A stretch of 64,000 bases of DNA, from the NCBI GenBank assembly GCA_963558965.1, contig CAUWIT010000010.1:1-64000 (forward strand), given 5' to 3'. The notes beneath the pieces were generated by a model, which made no database searches, had not been told where the DNA came from, and saw nothing but the letters and a program-made list of their open reading frames with translations. Shown here piece by piece: positions 16,757-26,124 of the stretch; the first letter of the stretch is position 1; the number at the start of each line of letters is the position of its first letter. The position numbers and the translations under genes were made by a program. This DNA comes from Gallibacter sp963558965 (GTDB lineage: Bacteria > Bacillota > Clostridia > Peptostreptococcales > Anaerovoracaceae).

Positions 16757-17653
16757 ATGAAAAATGCTAAGTATAGAGGTATGCTTTTCGCCATAATTGG
16801 AGGCATATTTTGGGGATTGTCTGGAGTATTTGGACAATATCTTTTTTTGCACAACGGCCTAAATGCCAAATGGCTAGTAAGTGTTAGACTCTTCACTGCC
16901 GGTTTACTACTTTTACTTATAGTTTACGTAAGACAAAAAAACAAGGTATTTGATATAGTAAAGAAAAAAAATAATTGGCCAATGCTGATTTTATATTCTA
17001 TTTTCGGAATGGGTCTATGTCAGTTTTCATACTACTGCGCTGTTGAATTTTCCAACGCTGGCACAGCTACTGTTATTCAATACACTGGTCCTGCACTAAT
17101 CATTTTGTACTTTTGTATAGTGTATAGACAAAAACCAACTTTGGTACAAGTCTCTGCACTGATTATGTCTATGATAGGTGTCGTGCTCCTTGCAACAAAA
17201 GGAGATATAACTTCCCTAAACATATCAAGCAAAGCTCTCTTTTGGGGTATTGTTTCAGCAGTTGCCTTAGCAGCTTATAATATTATGCCCGCCAAACTTA
17301 TGTATCACTATGGTACACTAAGCGTTATGGGATGGGGTATGTTTATTGCAGGTGTTTTACTTTGTTTATATGTAAAACCTTGGCACGTTATCGGCACCTG
17401 GGATACTTTTGGTTTTATTGCTCTAGGTATCGTAATTATCGTAGGAACCATCTTATCATTTTCATTTTACATGGAAGGGGTTAAATTAGCTGGACCAGAA
17501 ACCGCAAGTCTACTTGCATCTGTTGAACCTGTAACAGCAACTATAGCAACAGTTCTATTTCTAGGATTTTCATTTACTCTTGCCGAACTTATAGGTATTA
17601 TAATTATTTTGGTAGCTGTAACATTGCTATCATTGAAAAAAGAAACTAAATAA
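16757..17653 (+). CDS. EamA-family (DMT) transporter
   Basis: A 298-residue membrane protein with ten predicted helices in two EamA repeats. AIIGGIFWGLSGVFGQYLF starts the first repeat; the second starts near residue 150 with ALFWGIVSAVALAAYNIMP. Members are proton-coupled metabolite or amino-acid exporters, with substrates that sequence does not reveal. GAGG lies 8 bases before ATG. The gene is a single transcription unit between the serA terminator and its own hairpin. A relation to serine metabolism is only suggested by adjacency. Confidence 0.85.
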   Translation: MKNAKYRGMLFAIIGGIFWGLSGVFGQYLFLHNGLNAKWLVSVRLFTAGLLLLLIVYVRQKNKVFDIVKKKNNWPMLILYSIFGMGLCQFSYYCAVEFSNAGTATVIQYTGPALIILYFCIVYRQKPTLVQVSALIMSMIGVVLLATKGDITSLNISSKALFWGIVSAVALAAYNIMPAKLMYHYGTLSVMGWGMFIAGVLLCLYVKPWHVIGTWDTFGFIALGIVIIVGTILSFSFYMEGVKLAGPETASLLASVEPVTATIATVLFLGFSFTLAELIGIIIILVAVTLLSLKKETK

Positions 17654-17666
17654 AAATATTATTTTA

Positions 17667-17715
17667 GGTGTTGATTATGAAAATATCTCTCACTCATTTT
17701 CAACACCATTTTTTA
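17667..17715 (+). terminator. Terminator after EamA gene
   Basis: Arms GGTGTTGA (17667-17674) and TCAACACC (17700-17707) followed by ATTTTTTAA, placed 14 bases after the stop codon. Confidence 0.75.
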
Positions 17716-17720
17716 ATAAA

Positions 17721-17770
17721 AAAGAGCGTCGCATAAAAAGCTTTTTTCTCTTTTTATGCAACTGCCCTAT
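17721..17770 (-). terminator. Terminator after isolated ATP-grasp gene
   Basis: The minus strand reads GCATAAAAAG and CTTTTTATGC arms (17731-17740 and 17750-17759), with partial pairing continuing outward, then CTCTTTTTTATT. It follows the ATP-grasp stop codon by 24 bases. Confidence 0.7.
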
Positions 17771-17793
17771 ATTTTTGATTATTAAATTACAAA

Positions 17794-19443
17794 TTAAAAT
17801 TTTTCATCAAGGAAATCTTTTAGTAAATATCTATGGCCGCTATTCTTTTCTGTAAATGTACATTCATACAATGCAACCATAGCATTTGAATTACCTTCAA
17901 TAAGAACTGGACCGTCTTCTGTAATTGCTATATCCCAGCCGACCAATCCAACTTCTTTTATCATTTCACTGCTTTTCTCAACTAACTTAATTACTTTATC
18001 CCAGTGTGGAATCTGTGTTCCCTTTAACAATTTGCCAGTATTCGGATCTCTCACTATTTCGCTATTTTTCATAGAAGCTCCATTGCTTTCAATTATCCCA
18101 GTGTCTTTGTTAACTGCAACTACAAATCCACCACTATGGAAATTATCTACAACATCACCTGTTCCAACTCTCAAAACAGCATATAAAATATTACATCCGC
18201 CATCATAAATCGTTAAAATTCTTATTGTATTTACTGAACCACCACCAAATTGTCTAAGTACTTCGTGCTGTACGATGCACTCTTCGACCATAACTGGTTC
18301 ACTTTTCATTAATTCATCGTATAACTCTTTAGTTTTATCATTATCGACTTTGATTTTCTTTATACCGCCACCACGAATACCATTAATAGGTTTCACAATC
18401 AAGTCTTCGTATTTCCTATTTGCTAAAAATTCACAAAAAGATTCGTAAGTGCTATCTTCTTTGTTTATCCAAAATTTTCTACCATATACTTCTTTAAAAT
18501 AGTTAGCAAACTCTTCCTTATTGTCCAAAATTTTTCTACTTGGATTTAAGTTATACTTGGTAATCAAATATCTCATATCCGCTCCAAGCATAAATGTATT
18601 CATTGTTTCAATTGGTTTAGCACCTAAATTAAAAAGTCTATATGTTTCCTTCCATTCACCAAATACATCCATTCTAAGTTTTCTATTGTAATAAAAATCC
18701 TTAGGCGTTGTATTTGCTTCTTTGGCTTGTGTAATTAGGCTTTTCATTGTACGTGCATCTTTTTTATCTCTTTGAGCAAAAATTTCTTCGTTAGTCATAT
18801 TAAAATATTTTAATCCTATCTTATATGATAAACCAAACAATGACTCGATTTCTTTTAGTCTATTTTCTGCAACCTCATATTCTACATTGTATTTTTTTGA
18901 TGCCCTTTCGACATAATCTTTTTCTGAAATTTTTAATCTATTTTCTATTAGATCATCTGAGCACTTATATAAACCATAGTACATAACCTTACGTATAGGT
19001 ATATTATATCTATTTGAAATATCTAAGACTCTCTCTTTAGCTTCTTCTTCTGAAATTCCTAATCTTAAATTTAATAACCATCCTATTTTTTCTAAAACCT
19101 CGTCATCTGTAGGTGAACATAGTTTTTGTACCAAATGAAAATTTGTATAATCATAATACTTTTTTTCAAAATATTCTCTAGGTGAAATATCCAAAAGTTT
19201 TTCTACTTCTTTAATTTTATAATGCGCTCTATCAACCGAAATATTTTTTATTTTGGCTATTTTAACTGCAGCAGCTAATTTTTCTCCATTCTTACTGCTA
19301 GCATCATATAATTTGTTTTCTTTAAATTCATCAAAAGATATTCCATATGTTTTGTTATACAATGAATACTTCCTAAAAGTCTTAAAAAAACCACTCTTTT
19401 CTTTTTTCGATAAGCTATATATTTTTCCTATCATTGTCACCAT
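17794..19443 (-). CDS. Sugar-transfer-associated ATP-grasp protein with N-terminal helical repeats
   Basis: A 549-residue protein. The C-terminal half (about 285-549) is an ATP-grasp of the sugar-transfer-associated class: IVKPINGIRGGGIKKI for nucleotide contact, GGGSVNTIRILTI, VLRVGTGDVVDNFHSGG, and LVGWDIAITEDGPVLIEGN with the metal-binding acids. The first 245 residues contain degenerate helical repeats (ISEEEAKERVLDISNRYNI; VEYEVAENRLKEIESLFGL) like those in the ATP-grasp proteins of the large surface locus. Such enzymes ligate a carboxylate to an amine with ATP and are predicted to act on surface glycans or peptides. It stands alone, 8 kb from the main locus. A GTG and another ATG follow the chosen ATG closely. 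Confidence 0.8.
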   Translation of the reverse strand: MVTMIGKIYSLSKKEKSGFFKTFRKYSLYNKTYGISFDEFKENKLYDASSKNGEKLAAAVKIAKIKNISVDRAHYKIKEVEKLLDISPREYFEKKYYDYTNFHLVQKLCSPTDDEVLEKIGWLLNLRLGISEEEAKERVLDISNRYNIPIRKVMYYGLYKCSDDLIENRLKISEKDYVERASKKYNVEYEVAENRLKEIESLFGLSYKIGLKYFNMTNEEIFAQRDKKDARTMKSLITQAKEANTTPKDFYYNRKLRMDVFGEWKETYRLFNLGAKPIETMNTFMLGADMRYLITKYNLNPSRKILDNKEEFANYFKEVYGRKFWINKEDSTYESFCEFLANRKYEDLIVKPINGIRGGGIKKIKVDNDKTKELYDELMKSEPVMVEECIVQHEVLRQFGGGSVNTIRILTIYDGGCNILYAVLRVGTGDVVDNFHSGGFVVAVNKDTGIIESNGASMKNSEIVRDPNTGKLLKGTQIPHWDKVIKLVEKSSEMIKEVGLVGWDIAITEDGPVLIEGNSNAMVALYECTFTEKNSGHRYLLKDFLDEKF

Positions 19444-19481
19444 TATCCCACTCTATAATATGTTATTCTCACTTACACTTT

Positions 19482-19490
19482 ATTATATCA
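19482..19490 (-). promoter_or_regulatory. Extended -10 promoter of isolated ATP-grasp gene
   Basis: The minus strand reads TGATATAAT, a perfect extended -10, 39 bases before the ATG. No good -35 box lies at 16-18 bases, as is usual for extended -10 promoters. Confidence 0.5.
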
Positions 19491-19553
19491 TATACATTTT
19501 TTATAGTCTACAATTGATAGACACATGATAAAATAATGTTGATAATTGCAAAA

Positions 19554-19593
19554 AAATAGACGGTATTACTAAATTAAAATAATATCGTCTATT
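19554..19593 (-). terminator. Terminator after BrkB-like gene
   Basis: The minus strand has AAATAGACGATATTA and TAATACCGTCTATTT arms with one mismatch, followed by further T. It lies 12 bases after the stop codon and ends the nucleotidase-rdgB-brkB unit. Confidence 0.75.
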
Positions 19594-19605
19594 TGCGTTT
19601 TATGA

Positions 19606-20433
19606 TTATTTCTTTGTGTCATCCCAAACCTTGTTAAACAATACACCTAATCCAAGTACCCAAGCTAAAAAGTAAAACCAAAATAGCAAGGCTACGATAG
19701 TTGCCAAAGATCCATATAAAACGTTGTAATTAGCAACGCTGGCAACATATTTTGAATATATAGCTGTAACAAGTAAAAGCCCAACAGCAGCAAAAACACT
19801 TCCAGGTATTATATCCTTATACTTTACTTTTTCACTAGGCAAAACATAGTAAATATAGCTAATCATAAAGAAATATAAAACTATAGCAATTGGCCATCTT
19901 AAAATCAACCAAATCTGACCTGCCGCCGCTTCTTTTCCAAATATTTTAAGTGCTAACTTTAGGATAACATTTCCATACATGAGCACAACTATAGCAAAGA
20001 TAATAATAATTAAAATCATAGCCATAGTTTTCATAGCTCTTATCCTATCCCAAATAAATCCACGACCTGTAGATTGACCTTCTGTAAAAGTGAAATTTGT
20101 TATACGCATCAATGAAAACTGAGCTCGTGAAGCAGCCCAAATAGCAACGACAACAAAAACTATACTCATAGCTCCACTACCACTGCCGCTACCAAGTACA
20201 AGCCCTTCAATCTGCTGAGCCATAGGCGAATTACCAAAGTAATCCATCAACCAGCCAACCGCATCTTCAAGATCATGTTTAAAAATCATAGATAAAATCT
20301 GCGATATCAAAATCAAAATAGGAACTATAGATAAGAGGAAATAAAATGACAATTGGGCAGCAAATCCCTGATAATACGGATCGCTAAATTGTTTAATGCC
20401 CAAATTAACCATCTTAAAAAATCGTTCTTTCAT
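19606..20433 (-). CDS. YihY/BrkB-family membrane protein
   Basis: A 275-residue integral membrane protein with about six helices. PYYQGFAAQLSFYFLLSIVPILILISQIL is the family N-terminal signature, and ASRAQFSLMRITNF and VLYGSLATIVALLFWFYFLAW follow in the expected order. YihY/BrkB proteins were once called RNase BN in error, and their transport role is unresolved. The gene lies 18 bases downstream of rdgB and is the last in a three-gene unit. Confidence 0.88.
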   Translation of the reverse strand: MKERFFKMVNLGIKQFSDPYYQGFAAQLSFYFLLSIVPILILISQILSMIFKHDLEDAVGWLMDYFGNSPMAQQIEGLVLGSGSGSGAMSIVFVVVAIWAASRAQFSLMRITNFTFTEGQSTGRGFIWDRIRAMKTMAMILIIIIFAIVVLMYGNVILKLALKIFGKEAAAGQIWLILRWPIAIVLYFFMISYIYYVLPSEKVKYKDIIPGSVFAAVGLLLVTAIYSKYVASVANYNVLYGSLATIVALLFWFYFLAWVLGLGVLFNKVWDDTKK

Positions 20434-20451
20434 ATAAATAACCTACTAAAA

Positions 20452-21054
20452 CTATCTAATACCTTCTTTAACCATAAGCTCCCTTAAAATTTCTAGAGCT
20501 TTACCTCTGTGACTTATGGCATTTTTTTCTTCCATAGTAAAATTTCCAAATGTCTTATCATAACCTACAGGTATAAAATACGGATCGTATCCAAAGCCAT
20601 TTGTGCCAGATGGTTCTAGCACAATATGACCTTCAACCTCACCTCTAGCAACTAGCTTTTTGCCTTCGGGCATAACCATAGTTATTACACAAACATATCT
20701 AGCTGTACGCTCTTCATATGGAATATCCTTAAGCAAAGTTATCAACTTTTGATTGTTATCATCATCAGTAGCATCCTCGCCTGCAAATCTAGCGCTGTAA
20801 ACACCAGGAGCTCCATCTAAAAAATCAACTTCAAGCCCCGAATCATCAGCAATAGTAATCTCTCCAGTGACCTTCATAATTTCATTTGCCTTTTTAAATG
20901 AATTAGCCTCAAAAGTTTCACCATCTTCGATAACTTCTAAATCACCTACGCCAGCTTCATCTCTTGAAATAATTTCAAAGCCAAACTCCTTAGTCATCTC
21001 ACCAATTTCTTCAATTTTATGTTTATTTTGAGTTGCCGCTATAATACGCTTCAT
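20452..21054 (-). CDS. rdgB: XTP/dITP diphosphatase (Ham1/RdgB)
   Basis: A 200-residue pyrophosphatase that removes dITP and XTP from the nucleotide pool. TQNKHKIEEI near the N terminus binds triphosphate, ADDSGLEVDFLDGAPGVYSARFAG (about residues 68-91) holds the catalytic aspartate, and NAISHRGKAL near the C terminus completes the family set. It lies between a secreted 5'-nucleotidase and BrkB; the spacings of 17 and 18 bases suggest one transcript. Confidence 0.94.
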   Translation of the reverse strand: MKRIIAATQNKHKIEEIGEMTKEFGFEIISRDEAGVGDLEVIEDGETFEANSFKKANEIMKVTGEITIADDSGLEVDFLDGAPGVYSARFAGEDATDDDNNQKLITLLKDIPYEERTARYVCVITMVMPEGKKLVARGEVEGHIVLEPSGTNGFGYDPYFIPVGYDKTFGNFTMEEKNAISHRGKALEILRELMVKEGIR

Positions 21055-21071
21055 CGATTCACCTCTAAAAT

Positions 21072-23135
21072 TTAAAATCTTCTTCTCTTTTTGCCACGAA
21101 CATTCATTTTACGGTGTTTAACAGCAGGTCTTCTACCTCTTGAACTTACAGTTCTCTTGTACATTTTATTTCTGTTACCTGCAAACATACTTTTAGAATA
21201 TCCACGTCTCTGATGCTTACGCTTAACTATAAATACAATTATACCAACGATAATTACAATCGGTATTAAGCATAAAGCAAGTAGCATAATCGCAATATTA
21301 TTAGGCTGTTTCAATAGCTTAACAGGATTTAAACTGTTGTCGATAGTTTTTCTTCCATGAGTAGTCTTGTAGTATGAAGGTACTTCATCGTCCTTAAATG
21401 AATCAATGTATGATGCAACAGCATACCATTCCTTTAGTTCTTCACCATCACCATCTTTAACAATATATTTGTTGAAATCTTTAATAACTTCGCCATTTTT
21501 ATCCTTTGGTTCAATTGAAAGCAAACCGTGAGACTGTTCTTTTACAAGGCTTAACATCTGACAAGAATAAAGTCCACCAACTACTCTGTATAGCTTGTCG
21601 CTGTCTAATTTCTCAGTCTTCTTGCCGTTTTTGTCAATTAACTGAACATCTGTAGCTCTGTTTAAAAATAGTCTCTTGTTGTTAATTGTGTAGCCAAGGC
21701 CACTAGTGTAAAGTCTAGCAACTGGCATACTTGGAGAAATAGAAGCATCAACCTCTGCAACAGCTTTTAGTTCCTTACCTGTAAGATAGATACTTACGAT
21801 AGGATATCCCACGCTACCATCAGCGCCCATTCCTAGTGAGCTAGCATTAAATGCATCAGCCGCAGTTATATCGCCTTTTCCAAAAGTTCCTCTAATAGTA
21901 CCCGCTGGCACAATAGCAACATCTACATCATCGCTTTTGCTGCCCTCAGCTTTTTCAACTGCATAAATATAACTGTCAGCAATTAGGTTTGCAAGAGGTT
22001 CTTCCTTTTGCTCCTTGCCGATTTTTGTAATATCTGTAAACTGGAAATCTAATTTGGCAATAACTTCATCATAACTAAATCCGTACTTTCCTAAAAACTT
22101 ACTGTTAACACTAGACTTAAATCCAGCAATAGTCTTTTCGATATCACTATCATTTTCAACACTGCCATCAAGTTTAATAATATCGTATTTCTTAACCTTG
22201 TAGCCGTCGCCATCCTGCTCAAATACTACATGTCCAATATTGTTTGTGTATTCCCCACAAGAAGCTATAACAGTGCCGTTAACAGTCTTTTCCTCTTCTA
22301 TTACGGAATGACTGTGTCCGCTGATTATAAGGTCTATACCGTCAACCTCTTTCGCGAGTTTTACATCTTCAGAAGCATCAAACTCTTCATCATTTGTACC
22401 TGCGTGACTTAAACAAACAATCATATCAGCTTCGCCATTTTGCTTGATTTCCTTAACGATTTTTTTTGCACGAGAAATATAATCGCTAAATTCAATACCT
22501 GCAACTGGTGCATTGCTAATAGCTTCATCTCCGATAACACCGAAAACAGCAATCTTAACGCCATTCTTCTCTACGATTGTGTAATCTTCAACACCATAGT
22601 TTTCAAAAGCATTTTTTAATTTTTTGCCGGCTTTTTTTGTCTCGCTATTAGACAATGTTTTGTCCCAATTAATATTTGTGCCAACAATAGCTGGAAGCTT
22701 GTCGTCACCATCATAATCTGCTGCTGTATTTAGCATATCCGCCAAACCAGATGCCTTGTAATCAAACTCATGGTTACCAAAAGTAGTTGCATCAAAACCA
22801 ACTGCTGCCATAGTTTTTAGTTCAGCTGCATCAGTTTTGAAAATCCCATGAAATGGTGTTCCCATAGAAAAATCACCAGCATCAAATAAAAATGTACCGT
22901 TGTATTTTTCTTCAATATCGTCCTTAACTGTTTTGATCTTAGCAAGGCCACCTGATTCAATTTCCTTGTTATCCCTATTAGTTTTCTCAGTCTCTAGATG
23001 ACTGTGCATATCATGTGTAAATAAAATTGACACTTCTTTTTTAGATGCCGCTTCTGCTCCCGTCATAAAATATGAAGGAACCAAAGTGCCTACAACCAAA
23101 GCAAGCGCCATTGCAAATGATAATAATCTCTTCAT
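21072..23135 (-). CDS. Cell-surface 5'-nucleotidase / UDP-sugar hydrolase family
   Basis: A 687-residue secreted metallophosphoesterase. After a signal peptide (MKRLLSFAMALALVVG), the metallophosphatase domain shows FTHDMHSH, FDAGDFSMGTPF, GNHEFDYK and GHSHS, and the 5'-nucleotidase C-terminal domain spans about residues 360-560. A transmembrane helix near residue 620-640 and a basic tail (RRGYSK...RGRRPAVKHRK) anchor it in the membrane. It probably hydrolyses extracellular nucleotides or sugar nucleotides. I take ATG at 23135 rather than the upstream in-frame start at 23168, because GAAAGGAAG precedes it and it gives a normal signal peptide. Confidence 0.87.
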   Translation of the reverse strand: MKRLLSFAMALALVVGTLVPSYFMTGAEAASKKEVSILFTHDMHSHLETEKTNRDNKEIESGGLAKIKTVKDDIEEKYNGTFLFDAGDFSMGTPFHGIFKTDAAELKTMAAVGFDATTFGNHEFDYKASGLADMLNTAADYDGDDKLPAIVGTNINWDKTLSNSETKKAGKKLKNAFENYGVEDYTIVEKNGVKIAVFGVIGDEAISNAPVAGIEFSDYISRAKKIVKEIKQNGEADMIVCLSHAGTNDEEFDASEDVKLAKEVDGIDLIISGHSHSVIEEEKTVNGTVIASCGEYTNNIGHVVFEQDGDGYKVKKYDIIKLDGSVENDSDIEKTIAGFKSSVNSKFLGKYGFSYDEVIAKLDFQFTDITKIGKEQKEEPLANLIADSYIYAVEKAEGSKSDDVDVAIVPAGTIRGTFGKGDITAADAFNASSLGMGADGSVGYPIVSIYLTGKELKAVAEVDASISPSMPVARLYTSGLGYTINNKRLFLNRATDVQLIDKNGKKTEKLDSDKLYRVVGGLYSCQMLSLVKEQSHGLLSIEPKDKNGEVIKDFNKYIVKDGDGEELKEWYAVASYIDSFKDDEVPSYYKTTHGRKTIDNSLNPVKLLKQPNNIAIMLLALCLIPIVIIVGIIVFIVKRKHQRRGYSKSMFAGNRNKMYKRTVSSRGRRPAVKHRKMNVRGKKRRRF

Positions 23136-23171
23136 CGTTTTCTTCCTTTCATTGCTCAACCTTATCATGCT

Positions 23172-23201
23172 ATTTTATCACAAAACAGACCTACATTGCA
23201 A
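23172..23201 (-). promoter_or_regulatory. Promoter of 5'-nucleotidase gene
   Basis: The minus strand has TTGCAA (23196-23201), 18 bases, and TAAAAT (23172-23177) preceded by TG at the extended -10 position. Its start site would lie about 30 bases before ATG 23135. Confidence 0.6.
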
Positions 23202-23306
23202 ACCTACCGTCATTTAAAACAAAATATGTTAACGCCATGTAAAACTCTTGTTAATTTGTGTTAATTATTTCCAATACCTATTGCTTTTCAAAAATTTAGG
23301 TGTATA

Positions 23307-23335
23307 TTGGACTTGTGAATAAGAAAGTTTATATA
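23307..23335 (+). promoter_or_regulatory. Promoter of mgsA
   Basis: TTGGAC (23307-23312), 17 bases, and TATATA (23330-23335) lie about 30 bases before the TTG start of mgsA. The match is moderate. Confidence 0.45.
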
Positions 23336-23365
23336 AATATTTTTTAAAAGAAAGGAAGTGATTTA

Positions 23366-23836
23366 TTGAAAACAATTATGAATGCTGAAAAAACAATTGC
23401 TCTTGTTGCTCACGACAACAAAAAAGATGAGATGGTGCAGTGGGCAGTAGATAACAGAGAAATTCTAAAGTATCACCATTTGTGCGGTACAGGTACAACA
23501 GCAAGACTTGTTGCCGAAGCAACACATTTACCAGTTAAGGCTTATCGTTCCGGTCCCCTAGGTGGCGATCAGCAAGTTGGAGCTCGCATAACAGAAGGAC
23601 AAATCGATATGTTGATTTTCTTCTCAGATCCCCTAGAAGCTCAACCCCATGATCCTGATATAAAAGCCCTAACTCGTATATCAACACTTTACGATATCCC
23701 AATGGCAAACAACAAAGCAACAGCTGACTTTTTACTAACTTCAAAATTTATGGATACACCATACGAGCATTCCACAATCGATAGCCAAAAGATGGCACAA
23801 GAAAGAGCCAAAGAATTGTCAAAACTAACTGACTAA
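23366..23836 (+). CDS. mgsA: Methylglyoxal synthase (TTG start)
   Basis: A 156-residue enzyme that converts dihydroxyacetone phosphate to methylglyoxal and phosphate, relieving sugar-phosphate stress. IALVAHDNKKDEMVQW, CGTGTTARL (phosphate loop), SGPLGGDQQVGARI and FFSDPLEAQPHDPDI (catalytic aspartates) are all present. TTG at 23366 lies 7 bases after AAAGGAAG and is preferred over the ATG four codons later. The gene stands alone, divergent from the nucleotidase gene. Confidence 0.94.
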   Translation: MKTIMNAEKTIALVAHDNKKDEMVQWAVDNREILKYHHLCGTGTTARLVAEATHLPVKAYRSGPLGGDQQVGARITEGQIDMLIFFSDPLEAQPHDPDIKALTRISTLYDIPMANNKATADFLLTSKFMDTPYEHSTIDSQKMAQERAKELSKLTD

Positions 23837-23855
23837 TTCCTCGGCTCTTTTTTTA
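23801..23855 (+). terminator. Terminator overlapping 3' end of mgsA
   Basis: AAAGAGCC inside the last codons of mgsA pairs with GGCTCTTT after the stop, with inner GAATT/AATTC pairing and a T tract. The terminator stem therefore starts within the coding region. Confidence 0.7.
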
Positions 23856-23877
23856 ATATTTATCATTTATCATAACA

Positions 23878-25854
23878 TTAATCGTAGCTGTCTGGATCAA
23901 ATTGATTTAAGCCTCTTGCCATCATCATATCTTCAAAGGTTTCGTCCATTTCCAAATCTATGTCTTCTAAGTCCCTATCGTCGTCGTTATAACTGCCGCC
24001 GCCTGTACTAGCTAAGTAAGCGTAGTCTTCTGCATCTTCTATAAGTTCTTCGATTTCATCTTTGGTATAGCCTTCGTAATCCTCATAGTCGCTGCCTAAA
24101 ATGTCCTCGTATTCGCTTAATTCTAACTCATTATCATACTCATCGTATTCATCATCGTTTTCGTCTAAGTCTAGGTCTAAATCGTACCCATATTTGTCAT
24201 AACTATCATAATCATAATCATCTGAATCGTAGTCTGAGTCTTCGTCTAATTCGTGCCAAATTCTATCATCTTTATTATAGTCATACTCATAGTCACTATC
24301 ACTATCGTATTCTGAATCATCATCATAATCACTATCACTTGAATCGTAGCCTGAATCTATACCACATGCATTTTCAAGTTCACTTATAACGCCTTTGTAA
24401 TAATCAATAAACGGCTTAAGGTAATCTCCAAGAGGTATTTCTATTTCTATGCCATTACCCTCTTCATCGCTTAAGTCTTCATCAGAATCAACAAGCCATT
24501 CCTGATCATCACTTTCGCTTGCGACCTCTTCATAATCATCCTCTTCGTCGTCCACTTCCGTATTATCTATCTCTTCTATATCTTCCACGTTTTTCGGCGT
24601 AAAATACATAAAATGATCATCGTCCCACATTGGAGTTTCAAGCTCATCTCTGTAATCATACGGCAACAACATGGCAGCTTTTTTCACAACCAATGTAGAA
24701 TTAAAATCCTCAGGCTCGTTTTCGCCAAACATATTGAACAAATTAGCAACTTCTCTTTTGCAACTTAAAAAATTAGTATTTTGCATTATCAAATCAAAAT
24801 ACCAAGAAAACTCCTCGCAAGATTCCCCTCCAAACAAATAGCTTATGAAAATCTCTGGAATAGTTACAAAAGTCATAAAGATATTTTCTTTTAAATTAGG
24901 ATTTTTTTCTAAAAGTTCCCTAGTTTTTTTGCAGCCTTGACTGCTGTAGTAATTGAGAAACAATTTTCCTAAAACTTCCACCAACACTTCATCCCAGTTG
25001 TTCTTTGCAGCTTCGTAAAGTTCCATCCAGATCTTAACCAACATTTCATCATTCTCACCCATAAGTATGTTAAAGACTTTTTTGCAAACAGCAAGCTCGG
25101 TTTCCAAATATCCGCCATTCTCAATTAAATGGAACATATCATAGTATTTAAATAGCAAATGTCCCCATCTTACCCATTGCGCACCGCAGTATTTGGCATC
25201 AAATTCAATTAGCATTATGCTGACAAATGTGGTGCAGTCCTCGCTTATTTTTCTAGCGTTGTCCATAAGTGCCGTTGCAAATTCAATGTTTTCTTCGTCG
25301 TCAGGATCCTCTCCGTCAAAAAATATAGCCAATTCTTCCACCAGTTTTTTGAACCCTGGCACTTTGGATTTTTTCTCAGCCATAAGCTCAAGATATTCTG
25401 CGACTTTCTCCAAGTAGCCTCTTTGGGCCATTTTAAGAATGACTTTTTCTGGCACTGCGTAGCTTGTTTTCTGAAAGATACATTTTGTCAATGCATCACT
25501 TTCCTCGAGCATATCCACAAAATAGTAGTAACCTCTTTGATCCATTATTAGCTCTATAGGTTCTACAACTAGCTTGTTTTCAATATTTGCATCCATGTCT
25601 CCGGCAAAATATTTTTCCAATCTTTTTATCCAAAGTTCTGTGTACTTTGCTTTTTCAGCCTCTTCATCTGATGGAAAATATCTCTCAGGCGCAAAGTTGT
25701 CTATTAAATTTTTTGCTTTTAATTTATCAGTGTGCAAAGATGCTCCGCAGTTAGTGCATACTTCGTTTGTGTATAAGTTGCCTTCTCCACAAATGGAACA
25801 CTCGATTTTTTCATTGTTAATATTATATTCAAATTCTGATTCTTTTAGCCACAC
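23878..25854 (-). CDS. Uncharacterised zinc-ribbon protein with a long Asp/Ser/Tyr-rich tail (GTG start)
   Basis: A protein of about 658 residues that I do not recognise. Near the N terminus is a zinc ribbon, CSICGEGNLY then CTNCGASL. Residues about 55-420 look like a helical repeat fold of mixed composition. From about residue 440 on, the chain becomes extremely acidic, with runs such as YDSSDSDYDDDSEYDSD repeated with variations, giving an Asp/Ser/Tyr-rich low-complexity tail. It has no signal peptide or membrane helix, so it is cytoplasmic. GTG at 25854, 8 bases after GGGGG, is a better start than the ATG seven codons upstream. Possible roles are scaffold, DNA mimic or cation binding, but none is shown. 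Confidence 0.6.
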   Translation of the reverse strand: MWLKESEFEYNINNEKIECSICGEGNLYTNEVCTNCGASLHTDKLKAKNLIDNFAPERYFPSDEEAEKAKYTELWIKRLEKYFAGDMDANIENKLVVEPIELIMDQRGYYYFVDMLEESDALTKCIFQKTSYAVPEKVILKMAQRGYLEKVAEYLELMAEKKSKVPGFKKLVEELAIFFDGEDPDDEENIEFATALMDNARKISEDCTTFVSIMLIEFDAKYCGAQWVRWGHLLFKYYDMFHLIENGGYLETELAVCKKVFNILMGENDEMLVKIWMELYEAAKNNWDEVLVEVLGKLFLNYYSSQGCKKTRELLEKNPNLKENIFMTFVTIPEIFISYLFGGESCEEFSWYFDLIMQNTNFLSCKREVANLFNMFGENEPEDFNSTLVVKKAAMLLPYDYRDELETPMWDDDHFMYFTPKNVEDIEEIDNTEVDDEEDDYEEVASESDDQEWLVDSDEDLSDEEGNGIEIEIPLGDYLKPFIDYYKGVISELENACGIDSGYDSSDSDYDDDSEYDSDSDYEYDYNKDDRIWHELDEDSDYDSDDYDYDSYDKYGYDLDLDLDENDDEYDEYDNELELSEYEDILGSDYEDYEGYTKDEIEELIEDAEDYAYLASTGGGSYNDDDRDLEDIDLEMDETFEDMMMARGLNQFDPDSYD

Positions 25855-26001
25855 GTTTAATTCCCCCTTTTGCATAAGTAAATGTTATCCTTTTTTCTGT
25901 GGTTTTACAATGTTTTTGAAGATTTATTGTTAATTTATTTTTATTTTTCATTGAGCCGATGTGAATTTTATGTTATATTAGTATACGGCTATGAAATATT
26001 T

Positions 26002-26089
26002 GGAGGATTGACCGAGTGGCTAAGGAGCTCCCCTGGAAAGGGAGTAAGGTGTAACAGCCCCGTGGGTTCGAGTCCCATGTCCTCCGCCA
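26002..26089 (+). tRNA. tRNA-Ser (anticodon GGA)
   Basis: An 88-base class II tRNA with long variable arm. The acceptor GGAGGAT pairs with GTCCTCC, discriminator G, encoded CCA, and stem CTCCC/GGGAG encloses loop CTGGAAA, giving anticodon GGA (Ser). Confidence 0.97.
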
Positions 26090-26095
26090 GACTTT

Positions 26096-26121
26096 AGAGA
26101 CCTGTTTCAGGTCTCTTTTTT
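26096..26121 (+). terminator. Terminator after tRNA-Ser
   Basis: AGAGACCTG, loop TTT and CAGGTCTCT followed by TTTTT: a perfect nine-base-pair intrinsic terminator six bases after the tRNA. Confidence 0.93.
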
Positions 26122-26124
26122 GTT

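Noticed and set aside
17794..19443. Assigning the isolated ATP-grasp gene to glutathione or biotin carboxylase families
   Set aside because: The SVNTIRI and NFHSGG motifs place it with the sugar-transfer-associated class, not those families.
23878..25854. Treating the acidic repeat gene as a sequencing artefact
   Set aside because: The frame is uninterrupted for about 660 codons, has a good GTG start and ends cleanly, with a normal N-terminal zinc ribbon.
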